Shown: one piece after another, positions 1 to 5,506 of the stretch | How positions within the stretch are numbered: position 1 is the first letter of the stretch | Layout: each line of letters starts with the position of its first letter | NCBI GenBank assembly: GCA_036562635.1 | Contig: DATCJU010000053.1 | Coordinates: 1 to 5,521, forward strand | Source: DATCJU01 sp036562635 | GTDB lineage: Bacteria > Actinomycetota > Actinomycetes > Mycobacteriales > Pseudonocardiaceae | DNA length: 5,521 nt | Direction: 5' to 3' | Notes under the pieces: generated by a model | Told to the model about the DNA's origin: nothing | Seen by the model: only the letters and a program-made list of their open reading frames with translations | The model's database searches: none | Program-made: the position numbers and the translations under genes

Positions 1-39
1 GCCCTGCGGCTGGCTCTGGTGCTGACCTCCGGTGGCCGA

Positions 40-67
40 AGCCCCACCCGCGGAGACGGGTGGGGCT
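40..67 (-). terminator. GC-rich hairpin terminator after modC
   Basis: A perfect inverted repeat has 11-bp arms (40-50 and 57-67) and a 6-nt loop (51-56). It begins 9 bases beyond the modC stop codon in the direction of transcription. No T-rich tail follows on the minus strand (the next bases, 39 to 1, are GC-rich), so this is not a classical E. coli-type terminator; GC-rich hairpins without a U-tract are common at actinomycete gene ends. The arms are symmetric, so it could also stop transcripts arriving from the other side. Its position and perfect arms make a terminator or mRNA 3'-end stabiliser the best reading. Confidence 0.8.
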
Positions 68-76
68 CGCCCGGTC

Positions 77-1237
77 TCATGCCGGGTACACGGTCACCTC
101 GGTGGCCTTCACCGCGAACCACACCCGCTGTCCCGGGACCAGCTGCAGGTCGGCCACCGCAGCGGAGGTGACGTCGGCGGCCAGCCCCGTCGTCCACACC
201 GGTCCCCCGGGCTCGGACTCCGCGCGCAACCGCACCACACCTCCGGTCCCGGACAGCGGCTCCACCGCGGACAGGCGCACCGGGAAGACGTTCCGCGGGC
301 TGCCCTCCGGCCGTTCCGGATGCACCGCCACCGCGGTGGGCGCGAACACCGCGACCGCGGGCTCGTTCTCGACGAGCCCCACGCCGTCGGCGGCGTCCGA
401 CGGCTCCCCCGCGCGACCGGTGAGCACCGTCCCGTCCGAGGTGCGTACTCCCCCGCGCCAGGCCACCCCCGCCACCAGGTTCAACCCGGCGATCGTCGCG
501 GTGAACGGGCTGCGCGGACGGGACAGCACCTCCCGTACCGGCCCCTGCTCGACCACGGTGCCCGCGGACAGCACCGCCACCCGGTCGGCCAGCACCAACG
601 CGTCCAGCGGGTCGTGGGTCACCAGGACGCCCCCGGGCCGGTCCTGGTGCGGGCGGTCCCGGAGCACGTGCCGCAGCAGCACCCGCATCGCCGGGGCGAC
701 CGCGACGTCGAGCGCGGCCAACGGCTCGTCGAGCAGCAGGAACCGGGGGCGTGCCGCCAGGGCCCTGGCCAGGGCCACCCGCTGCGCCTGTCCGCCGGAC
801 AGCTGGGCGGGTCGACGCCCGGCCAGCTCGGCGCATCCCACCTCGGCGAGCAGGCGGGTGGCGATCTCGTCGGCCTCGGCCCGGGGCACCCCCTGGGCGC
901 GAGGACCGAAGGCCACGTTCGCCGCCACGGTCAGGTGCGGGAACAGCAGGGGTTGCTGGGCCAACAGGCCGATGCCCCGGCGATACGGGGGCACGTGCAC
1001 CCCGCCGGCGGTGTCGGTGAGCACCCGGTCGCCGAGCCGCACCAGACCGCGGTCCGGTCGGAGCAGGCCGGCCACCACACCGAGCAGGGTGGACTTGCCC
1101 GAGCCGTTGGGCCCCAGCACGGCGAGCACCTCACCGGGGCGTACGGACAGCTGGACGGACAGCACGAAACCACCGCGCCGCAGCTCGGCCTCCACCTCCA
1201 GCGACGTGGCCGCACGTCCCGTCTCCCCGCCGCTCAT
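77..1237 (-). CDS. modC: Molybdate ABC transporter ATP-binding protein ModC
   Basis: This 386-residue cytoplasmic ATPase powers molybdate import through ModB. All nucleotide-binding motifs are visible: Walker A GPNGSGKST (42-50), Q-loop Q94 before LLFPHL, signature LSGGQ (146-150), Walker B FLLLDEP with catalytic E171 (166-172), D-loop ALD (175-177) and H-loop H208. The C-terminus (about 315-383) looks like a TOBE/Mop domain, which in ModC proteins binds oxyanion and tunes transport. Length is normal for ModC. The ATG start is supported by GGAGG 7 nt upstream and by the ATGA overlap with the modB stop, implying coupled translation. The frame stays open far upstream through modB, but that translation is not protein-like. 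The TOBE domain and position behind modAB favour molybdate over other ABC imports; tungstate cannot be excluded. Confidence 0.96.
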   Translation of the reverse strand: MSGGETGRAATSLEVEAELRRGGFVLSVQLSVRPGEVLAVLGPNGSGKSTLLGVVAGLLRPDRGLVRLGDRVLTDTAGGVHVPPYRRGIGLLAQQPLLFPHLTVAANVAFGPRAQGVPRAEADEIATRLLAEVGCAELAGRRPAQLSGGQAQRVALARALAARPRFLLLDEPLAALDVAVAPAMRVLLRHVLRDRPHQDRPGGVLVTHDPLDALVLADRVAVLSAGTVVEQGPVREVLSRPRSPFTATIAGLNLVAGVAWRGGVRTSDGTVLTGRAGEPSDAADGVGLVENEPAVAVFAPTAVAVHPERPEGSPRNVFPVRLSAVEPLSGTGGVVRLRAESEPGGPVWTTGLAADVTSAAVADLQLVPGQRVWFAVKATEVTVYPA

Positions 1238-2073
1238 CGCAGGCCCTCCACGGCCCGCGGCCGGGCGACGGCGACGACCACGGCGGCCACCACGACCAGC
1301 AGCAGGGACAGCGCGACCGCCGCGTCGACGTCGGTTTCCCGCCGCAGGTAGATCTCCAGGGGCAGGGTGCGTGTACGGCCCTGCAGGCTGCCGGCGAACG
1401 CGATGGTGGCGCCGAACTCGCCGAGCGCACGGGCGAACGCCAGCACCACCGCGGAGCCCAGTCCGGGGAGCAGCAGCGGCACGGTGACCCGCCAGAAGAC
1501 CCGCCGCGGCCGGGCCCCCAGCGTGGCGGCTACCATCTCGTAGCGTTCGTCGAGCGTGCGCAACGCGCCCTCCAGGCTGATCACCAGGAACGGCATCGAC
1601 ACGAAGGTCTGCGCGAGCACCACGGCGGCAGTGGTGAACGGCACCCGGATGCCGAAGGCCAGCTCCAGCAGCTGACCGGCGATCCCGGTCCGGCCGAGCA
1701 GGTAGAGCAGGGCCAGCCCACCGACCACGGGCGGGAGGACCAACGGCAGCAGCACGACCGCCCGGAGCAGCCGCAACCCGGGCAGGCGGCCGCGTGCGAG
1801 CACCACGGCGAGCGGCCCGCCGAGCAGCAGGCACAGCACGGTGGCCGCCGCCGAGGTGCGCAGGGACAGCCACAGTGCGTCGAGCGCGGCCTCGCTGGTC
1901 ACCAGGGTCGGCAACCGGGCCCAGTCCGCGCGTAGCAGCAGCCCGACCACCGGTAGTGCCACCAGCGCGAACCCGGCGACGGCGGGCGCCCACAGCAGCA
2001 CGGGCACCCCCGGCGACACCGTGTGCTGGTCCCGGGCGATGGATCGGTCCGGACGCGGGTCACCGGTCGTCAC
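1234..2073 (-). CDS. modB: Molybdate ABC transporter permease ModB
   Basis: This 279-residue inner-membrane permease forms the molybdate channel as a dimer with ModC and receives substrate from ModA. Hydrophobic stretches suggest about six membrane segments, near residues 24-47, 64-94, 102-127, 147-166, 203-222 and 250-270. The cytoplasmic EAA loop that contacts the ATPase is at about 178-204 (YEMVAATLGA, then FWRVTVPLLLPG). Motifs such as LPLVLPPVVGGLALL, VSMPFLV and ALGEFGATI are typical of ModB. The first 20 residues are polar and poorly conserved in type. The chosen GTG at 2073-2071 overlaps the modA stop (GTGA). It lacks a well-placed Shine-Dalgarno, so it probably relies on reinitiation after modA. 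The stop overlaps the modC start by 4 bases. A later start before the first membrane segment is possible but less likely. Confidence 0.95.
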   Translation of the reverse strand: MTTGDPRPDRSIARDQHTVSPGVPVLLWAPAVAGFALVALPVVGLLLRADWARLPTLVTSEAALDALWLSLRTSAAATVLCLLLGGPLAVVLARGRLPGLRLLRAVVLLPLVLPPVVGGLALLYLLGRTGIAGQLLELAFGIRVPFTTAAVVLAQTFVSMPFLVISLEGALRTLDERYEMVAATLGARPRRVFWRVTVPLLLPGLGSAVVLAFARALGEFGATIAFAGSLQGRTRTLPLEIYLRRETDVDAAVALSLLLVVVAAVVVAVARPRAVEGLR

Positions 2074-2867
2074 GGCACGCCGAACCCCGCCGCCTCCAGC
2101 ACCTGGCGTCCCGCCGGTCCGTGTGTGAACTCCACGAACTGCCGGGCCAGCTCGGGCTGGGGTGTACCACGGATCACGGTGATCGGGTAACTGGTGCGGG
2201 TGATCTCCGGATCCGGGAGCGGGACGCCCAGTACCTTCCCCGCCCCGGTGCGCACGTCGGTCACGTAGACCAGCCCGGCGTCGGCCTCCCCGGCCAGGAC
2301 CTTGCCGAGCACGGAGCGGACGTCCGGTTCCTCGCTGACCGGCCGCAGCTGCACCCCGAAGGCCTGTTCGGCCTTCTTCGCGGCGGCTCCGCAGGGCACG
2401 GCGGGGGCACACACCACGACCACCACGTCCTCCCGGGCCAGGTCGGCGAAGGTCGTGATCCGACCGGGATTGTCGGGTGGCACCGCGATCTGCAGCACGT
2501 TGGTGGCCAGGACCCGGGGTGTCCCTTCGGTCAGTCCCTCCCGGACCACCACGTCCATCGTGGCCCGGCTCGCGGTCACCAGGACGTCCGCGGGGGCTCC
2601 GTTGACCACCTGCTGGGCCAGGTCGGCCGACCCGCCGGAGCTGACGACGACGTCCACTCCGGGGTGCTCGGCCTCGAAACGCCGCTCCAGCTCTCCGAAC
2701 ACGTCGGTGAGCGAGGCGGCGGCGAACACGGTCAGCACCCGACCCCCACCGGTGGTGTCCGTGGTGCCGCACCCACCGAGGACCACGGCCAGTGCCCAGG
2801 TCACCAGCAGGACCAGGGCCGGACGGCGGGTCCGCGGGTCCCGTACGCGTTCTGCGGCGCAGCTCAC
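2070..2867 (-). CDS. modA: Molybdate-binding lipoprotein ModA
   Basis: This 265-residue extracytoplasmic solute-binding protein captures molybdate and delivers it to ModB. The N-terminus is a lipoprotein signal: basic stretch RDPRTRR (9-15), hydrophobic core (16-30) and lipobox LGGC with lipidated Cys33. Family motifs follow: AAASLTDVF (49-57), SSGGSADLAQQ (76-86), PADVLVTAS (92-100), CAPAVPCGAAA (153-163) and the hinge region VLAGEADAGLVYVTDV (190-205), then SYPITVI (226-232). C153 and C159 may form a disulfide (inference). The start is GTG at 2867-2865. It overlaps the upstream gene's stop as GTGA, has GGAGG (2876-2872) 4 nt ahead, and puts the signal peptide at the correct distance. An in-frame extension to 2987 exists but would bury the signal peptide and overlaps the HTH-TOBE gene. 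Molybdate is the likely ligand; tungstate is a close alternative. Confidence 0.95.
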   Translation of the reverse strand: MSCAAERVRDPRTRRPALVLLVTWALAVVLGGCGTTDTTGGGRVLTVFAAASLTDVFGELERRFEAEHPGVDVVVSSGGSADLAQQVVNGAPADVLVTASRATMDVVVREGLTEGTPRVLATNVLQIAVPPDNPGRITTFADLAREDVVVVVCAPAVPCGAAAKKAEQAFGVQLRPVSEEPDVRSVLGKVLAGEADAGLVYVTDVRTGAGKVLGVPLPDPEITRTSYPITVIRGTPQPELARQFVEFTHGPAGRQVLEAAGFGVP

Positions 2868-3283
2868 GGGACCTCCACGACGACCTGGGTGGACTTGATC
2901 ACCGCCACGGCGAGCACGCCGGGGCGCAGTCCCAGGTCGTGCACCGCCTCGGTGCTCATCAGGGACACCACCCGGTGCGGGCCGCACTGCAGCTCGACCT
3001 GGGCCATCACCCGGTCGGTGATCACCTCGGTGACCAGGCCGACGAAGCGGTTCCGGGCCGAGCGCCCCACACCGGACGGATCGGGGACCGTCCGGGCGTT
3101 CCGGCGGGCGAACGCGGCCAGCTCGGCTCCGTCCAGCACCATCCGGCCGCTGCCGTCCCGGTCGGCGCTGAGTTGACCACCGTCCACCCAGCGCCGCACC
3201 GTGTCGTCACTCACCCCGAGGAGCGCCGCGGCCTCGGAAACCCGGTAAAGCGGCACGAGCTCGGAAACCCGGTAAAGCGGCAC
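2864..3283 (-). CDS. HTH-TOBE putative molybdate-responsive regulator
   Basis: This 139-residue protein joins an N-terminal MerR/excisionase-like helix-turn-helix (about 11-60: YRVSEAAALLGVSDDTVRRW, then the GGQL turn) to a C-terminal TOBE/Mop domain (about 76-138: SARNRF, VMAQVEL, VVSLMS, AVIKST). Single Mop domains bind molybdate or tungstate at oligomer interfaces. With a DNA-binding domain this layout resembles a compact substitute for ModE, so it probably senses molybdate and controls the mod operon, moaA or both (inference). It is the first gene of the coupled operon, its stop overlapping the modA start by 4 bases. Start choice is complicated by a 27-bp tandem duplication repeating the N-terminal LVPLYRVSE. 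The GTG at 3283-3281 lies 7 nt after TAGTCT, as in a leaderless mRNA. The duplicate GTG at 3256 gives 130 residues with the family-like start MPLYRVSEAAALLG, but it has no promoter box or good Shine-Dalgarno. Confidence 0.88.
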   Translation of the reverse strand: MPLYRVSELVPLYRVSEAAALLGVSDDTVRRWVDGGQLSADRDGSGRMVLDGAELAAFARRNARTVPDPSGVGRSARNRFVGLVTEVITDRVMAQVELQCGPHRVVSLMSTEAVHDLGLRPGVLAVAVIKSTQVVVEVP

Positions 3284-3286
3284 GAG
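3233..3286 (-). repeat. 27-bp perfect tandem duplication at HTH-TOBE gene start
   Basis: Two copies, 3233-3259 and 3260-3286, are identical at all 27 positions and directly adjacent. Each encodes LVPLYRVSE in frame and each contains a GTG codon usable as a start (3256-3254 and 3283-3281). Because 27 is a multiple of three, copy-number change would alter only the length of the N-terminus. The flanking bases differ, so the repeat ends exactly there. The unit contains CTT and GTT codons, which are rare in the surrounding GC-ending codon use. The ends CTCG and CGAG are complementary, giving a small palindrome at the junction. A recent slipped-strand or microhomology duplication is the simplest origin. 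Confidence 0.95.
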
Positions 3287-3311
3287 GACGAGACTAGGTC
3301 CGCGTTCGCGG
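3284..3311 (-). promoter_or_regulatory. Candidate leaderless promoter of HTH-TOBE-modABC operon
   Basis: On the minus strand the hexamer TAGTCT (3296-3291) matches the actinobacterial -10 pattern TANNNT. It is followed by 7 nt and then the GTG at 3283, so transcription could begin at or next to the start codon. This would explain why that gene lacks a Shine-Dalgarno. Just upstream is a short palindrome, CCGCG-AA-CGCGG (3311-3300), in the spacer region where a regulator could bind. No convincing -35 hexamer is visible at 16-18 nt. The box lies after the marR stop (3359), so the operon can be transcribed independently of marR. TANNNT is a loose motif and this call is inferential. Confidence 0.5.
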
Positions 3312-3358
3312 CGACGCATCACCCGTTCGCCCGCAGATGCGGAGGCACCCCACCCCGG

Positions 3359-3862
3359 TCACCGACGACGCCGAGGGGTGTCCCGCAACCGGACCGTCTC
3401 GGAGCGGATCACCTCCACGACCCCCTCCAGGTAGGAGGTGATCGCCGCCAGCTCGTCCGGGCGGTACCTCTCGGCCAGCTTCCGGGTCGCCTCGCGCAGC
3501 CCGTCGAAGATCCAGGCGGTCTCCGACGTGTCGGGGCCGATCGCCTCCACCAGTACCTTGCGCCGGTCGTGCGGATGCGGGATGCGGCGCACGTAGCCGG
3601 CACGTTCCAGACGGTCGACCACCCCGGTGACCGCCCCGGTGGACAGGCCGGACAGCGCGGCGATCCGGCCCGCGGTGATCGGCTCCCCCGCCCGGATCAC
3701 CAGGTCCAGACACTTGTGGTCGGTCACCGACAGCCCGAGGTGTTCCGCGATCTGGCTGTGCAGCATGACGGTGACCGCACCCAGTTCCCGGCCCAGTTCC
3801 ACCAGATGGTCCGGGTCGGGCCGGGCAGCCCCACTTCCCTCCGATTCGGACACAATAGACAT
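3359..3862 (-). CDS. MarR-family transcriptional regulator
   Basis: This 167-residue cytoplasmic DNA-binding protein has the MarR winged-helix layout: a helical dimerisation segment (about 18-40), HLGLSVTDHKCLDLV (41-55), a helix-turn-helix with recognition helix STGAVTGVVDRLERAGYV (74-91), the wing motif DRRKVLVE (99-106), and C-terminal helices (about 115-160). Length is normal for the family. The ATG at 3862 has a strong Shine-Dalgarno, GGAGGAGG, 9 nt upstream. An in-frame TTG extension to 3976 gives an arginine-rich, unlikely peptide. The gene faces away from moaA and precedes the mod operon by about 75 nt. MarR proteins usually repress their own promoter and a divergent neighbour and respond to small ligands; the ligand here cannot be read from sequence. 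A role in molybdenum metabolism is suggested only by location. Confidence 0.9.
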   Translation of the reverse strand: MSIVSESEGSGAARPDPDHLVELGRELGAVTVMLHSQIAEHLGLSVTDHKCLDLVIRAGEPITAGRIAALSGLSTGAVTGVVDRLERAGYVRRIPHPHDRRKVLVEAIGPDTSETAWIFDGLREATRKLAERYRPDELAAITSYLEGVVEVIRSETVRLRDTPRRRR

Positions 3863-3975
3863 ACCGTCACGCCTCCTCCGCCCGCGAGGAGCCGACCGCT
3901 CGGCCCCACGAGCCTCACTCCACGCACATCTCGCTCCGGCCCGCGCCTTCCGCGCCGCCGTCCCCTCACTCCGCA

Positions 3976-4022
3976 AGAAGTTTGCGCACCCAATTGTTGC
4001 CTACACAAAAGGATACGTTCCT
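3976..4022. promoter_or_regulatory. AT-rich divergent promoter island
   Basis: This roughly 47-bp stretch is close to half A+T, while flanking DNA is overwhelmingly G+C, and it lies in the 254-bp gap between the divergent marR and moaA genes. On the minus strand TATCCT (4015-4010) is a good TANNNT -10 candidate for marR, implying a start near 4003 and a leader of about 140 nt. On the plus strand TACGTT (4014-4019) is a possible -10 for an upstream moaA transcript. No strong -35 hexamer was found for either. The remainder of the gap (3863-3975) is C-rich on the plus strand and carries a 9-bp repeat, CCTCACTCC (3913-3921 and 3964-3972), of unknown meaning. Confidence 0.5.
3990..4012. promoter_or_regulatory. 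Candidate MarR operator, 23-bp inverted repeat
   Basis: The arms are CCAATTGT (3990-3997) and ACAAAAGG (4005-4012) around a 7-nt centre. Six of eight arm positions are complementary, the two mismatches being the paired A/A positions. Size, AT-richness and dyad symmetry suit a MarR dimer site. It overlaps the candidate marR -10 box (4015-4010) and the expected start site, the usual arrangement for autorepression. The binding protein is inferred from gene position; the HTH-TOBE protein or another factor could bind instead. Confidence 0.42.
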
Positions 4023-4084
4023 ACGGGGGCGTAACCAGCACGGCGTGGCGCCCCGCGGAACCCCGGAACGTGGCGAAACGCACT

Positions 4085-4116
4085 CCCGGCGTTGCCGGGG
4101 CACTACTCTGGGTGGG
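4085..4116 (+). promoter_or_regulatory. Candidate leaderless moaA promoter with adjacent palindrome
   Basis: TACTCT (4104-4109) fits the TANNNT -10 pattern and is followed by exactly 7 nt (4110-4116) before the GTG start of moaA at 4117. The same geometry occurs before the HTH-TOBE gene. Just upstream is a perfect inverted repeat, CCCGGC-GTT-GCCGGG (4085-4099), in the spacer between the -10 and the expected -35 position; bound protein there would block RNA polymerase. No clear -35 is seen. The alternative is a longer transcript from the AT-rich island, with GGGTGGGG (4110-4117) acting as a ribosome site for a GTG at 4126. Confidence 0.48.
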
Positions 4117-5184
4117 GTGACCGCGGTGCATCTGGGCTGGCCGGGCGTGCGTTCCCGAGAGAGCACGACCAGGGGTGTCCCGCGGCCCGACACCCCGCGG
4201 CTCGTGGACCGTCACGGCAGGGTGGCCACCGATCTCCGGGTCTCCCTCGTCGACCGCTGCAACCTGCGGTGCTCGTACTGCATGCCGCCCGAGGGCCTGG
4301 ACTGGCTCCCCACCGACAACCTGCTCACCGCCGCCGAGTTCGTCCGGCTCATCGGTCTGGCGGTCCGTGAACTGGGCGTGAACGAGGTGCGTTTCACCGG
4401 GGGCGAGCCGCTGCTCCGGCGGGACCTGGAGGAGATCGTCGCCGCCACCGCCGCACTGGACCCTCGTCCCCGTATCTCGCTGACCACCAACGGCCTCGGG
4501 CTACGGCACCGGGTCACCGCCCTGGCCGCGGCGGGGCTGGACCGGATCAACGTCTCGCTGGACACCCTCCGTCCGGAACGTTTCCGGGCCATCACCCACC
4601 GCGACCGACTTCCCGACGTGCTGGCCGGGTTGGCCGCGGCACGCGAGGCGGGACTGCACCCGGTCAAGGTCAACGCGGTGCTGCTGCGCGGGGTCAACGA
4701 CGACGAAGCGGTCGAGCTGCTCGACTTCTGCCTGGAGCAGGGCTACCAGCTCCGGTTCATCGAACAGATGCCCCTCGACCCGCAGCACGGCTGGGACCGA
4801 GCCCGCATGGTCACCGCGGCCGAGATCCTGGACCGACTGCGCGCCGCCCACGAACTCGTCCCACACCCGGAGGAACGCGGTTCCGCACCCGCCGAGCGGT
4901 GGCTGGTCGACGGCGGTCCCGGGGTGGTGGGGGTGATCGCCTCGGTGACCCGACCGTTCTGCGCGGCCTGCGACCGGACCCGGCTCACCGCGGACGGTCA
5001 ACTGCGGACCTGTCTGTTCGCCCGGACCGAGACCGATCTGCGCGGCCCGTTGCGCTCCGGCGCCTCGGACGCGGAAATGGCCGAGCTGTGGCGGGCGGCG
5101 ATGTGGCACAAACCGGCCGGGCACGGTATCGACGACGAGAACTTCATCCAGCCGGGTCGTCCCATGAGCGCAATCGGAGGCTGA
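4117..5184 (+). CDS. moaA: GTP 3',8-cyclase MoaA (radical SAM, Moco synthesis)
   Basis: MoaA converts GTP to 3',8-cyclo-GTP, which MoaC turns into cyclic pyranopterin monophosphate, the first step of molybdenum cofactor synthesis. The 355-residue protein has the radical-SAM cluster motif CNLRCSYC (C48, C52, C55) after VSLVDR, the SAM-binding FTGGEP (93-98), TTNGLGL (123-129), NVSLDTL (145-151), and the second 4Fe-4S site at C282, C285 and C299 (FCAACDRTRLTADGQLRTC). It ends in SAIGG, the conserved C-terminal Gly-Gly needed in MoaA to bring an arginine into the active site. All key residues are present. The GTG at 4117 was chosen for its leaderless-type promoter 7 nt upstream; GTG 4126 is the near alternative. 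An in-frame ATG at 3982 would add 45 low-quality residues across the promoter region. moaD follows after one base. Confidence 0.96.
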   Translation: MTAVHLGWPGVRSRESTTRGVPRPDTPRLVDRHGRVATDLRVSLVDRCNLRCSYCMPPEGLDWLPTDNLLTAAEFVRLIGLAVRELGVNEVRFTGGEPLLRRDLEEIVAATAALDPRPRISLTTNGLGLRHRVTALAAAGLDRINVSLDTLRPERFRAITHRDRLPDVLAGLAAAREAGLHPVKVNAVLLRGVNDDEAVELLDFCLEQGYQLRFIEQMPLDPQHGWDRARMVTAAEILDRLRAAHELVPHPEERGSAPAERWLVDGGPGVVGVIASVTRPFCAACDRTRLTADGQLRTCLFARTETDLRGPLRSGASDAEMAELWRAAMWHKPAGHGIDDENFIQPGRPMSAIGG

Positions 5185-5185
5185 G

Positions 5186-5506
5186 GTGTCGGAGCAGGTG
5201 ACGGCACAGCACCCCCTGGCATCCGCGGGCCGTACGACCACGGTGGGTGGGCGGACCCGCGTGTCGGTCCGCTACTTCGCCGGGGCACGGGCAGCCGCCG
5301 GGACCCCCGAGGAACAGCTGGAGCTGCCCGGGCGCGTCACCGTGGCCGACGTGCTCGCCGAGGCCACCCGACGGCACGGTGCCCGACTGGGCGAGGTGCT
5401 CGCCGCGTGCAGCTTCCTGATGGACGGCACGGCGGTGCACGACCGGGATGTCCTCGTGCACGACGGTGCCGAGCTGGACGTGCTCCCCCCGTTCGCCGGC
5501 GGCTGA
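5186..5506 (+). CDS. moaD: Molybdopterin synthase small subunit MoaD
   Basis: This 106-residue ubiquitin-like sulfur carrier is the small subunit of molybdopterin synthase. Its C-terminal Gly-Gly (105-106, after LPPFA) is adenylated, converted to a thiocarboxylate and inserted into MoaE, where sulfur passes to cyclic pyranopterin monophosphate. The beta-grasp domain runs from about residue 25 (VSVRYFAGARAAAG) through TVADVL (52-57), FLMDG (77-81) and GAELDVLPPFAGG (94-106). The family is usually about 80-90 residues; the extra ~24 N-terminal residues are polar with no recognised motif. GTG 5186 is one base past the moaA stop with GGAGG (5176-5180) 5 nt ahead, so translation is coupled. An in-frame GTG at 5243 would give a standard-length protein but has no good ribosome site. 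ThiS is the alternative fold-mate; linkage to moaA decides for MoaD. Confidence 0.92.
   Translation: MSEQVTAQHPLASAGRTTTVGGRTRVSVRYFAGARAAAGTPEEQLELPGRVTVADVLAEATRRHGARLGEVLAACSFLMDGTAVHDRDVLVHDGAELDVLPPFAGG

Noticed and set aside
32..1487. Long plus-strand open frames opposite modC and modB (439 and 475 codons).
   Set aside because: They are antisense to well-supported genes, have low-complexity Arg/Pro/Ser/Thr/Ala-rich translations and no motifs. They reflect the scarcity of stop codons in high-GC DNA.
77..1993. A 638-codon reading of modC with a large N-terminal extension.
   Set aside because: The added part is modB DNA read in another frame and is Arg/Ala-rich. The ATG at 1237 has a ribosome site and starts just before the ATPase domain.
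3284..3322. A longer HTH-TOBE protein from GTG 3322 or ATG 3319.
   Set aside because: It adds MMRRRERGPSLVL, absent from the usual domain start, without a good Shine-Dalgarno, and would place the candidate -10 box inside the coding region. Not fully excluded.
3982..4116. A longer moaA starting at ATG 3982.
   Set aside because: The extra 45 residues are not family-like, would cross the AT-rich promoter island and candidate operator, and lack a ribosome site; MoaA is full length without them.
4018..4116. A Moco riboswitch upstream of moaA, suggested by a GGGGCG/CGCCCC pairing (4026-4031 with 4049-4054).
   Set aside because: The leader is short and I cannot recognise the conserved core or multi-stem layout of the Moco RNA motif. 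Isolated GC pairings are expected by chance here. A covariance-model search would settle it.
1794..4120. Long plus-strand open frames opposite modB, modA, the HTH-TOBE gene and marR (460 and 442 codons).
   Set aside because: Same shadow-frame pattern: no domains, His/Gly/Arg-rich composition, and a full overlap with conserved minus-strand proteins.
4501..5241. A 246-codon minus-strand frame opposite moaA.
   Set aside because: It is antisense to a protein with all catalytic motifs intact and has no recognisable domain.
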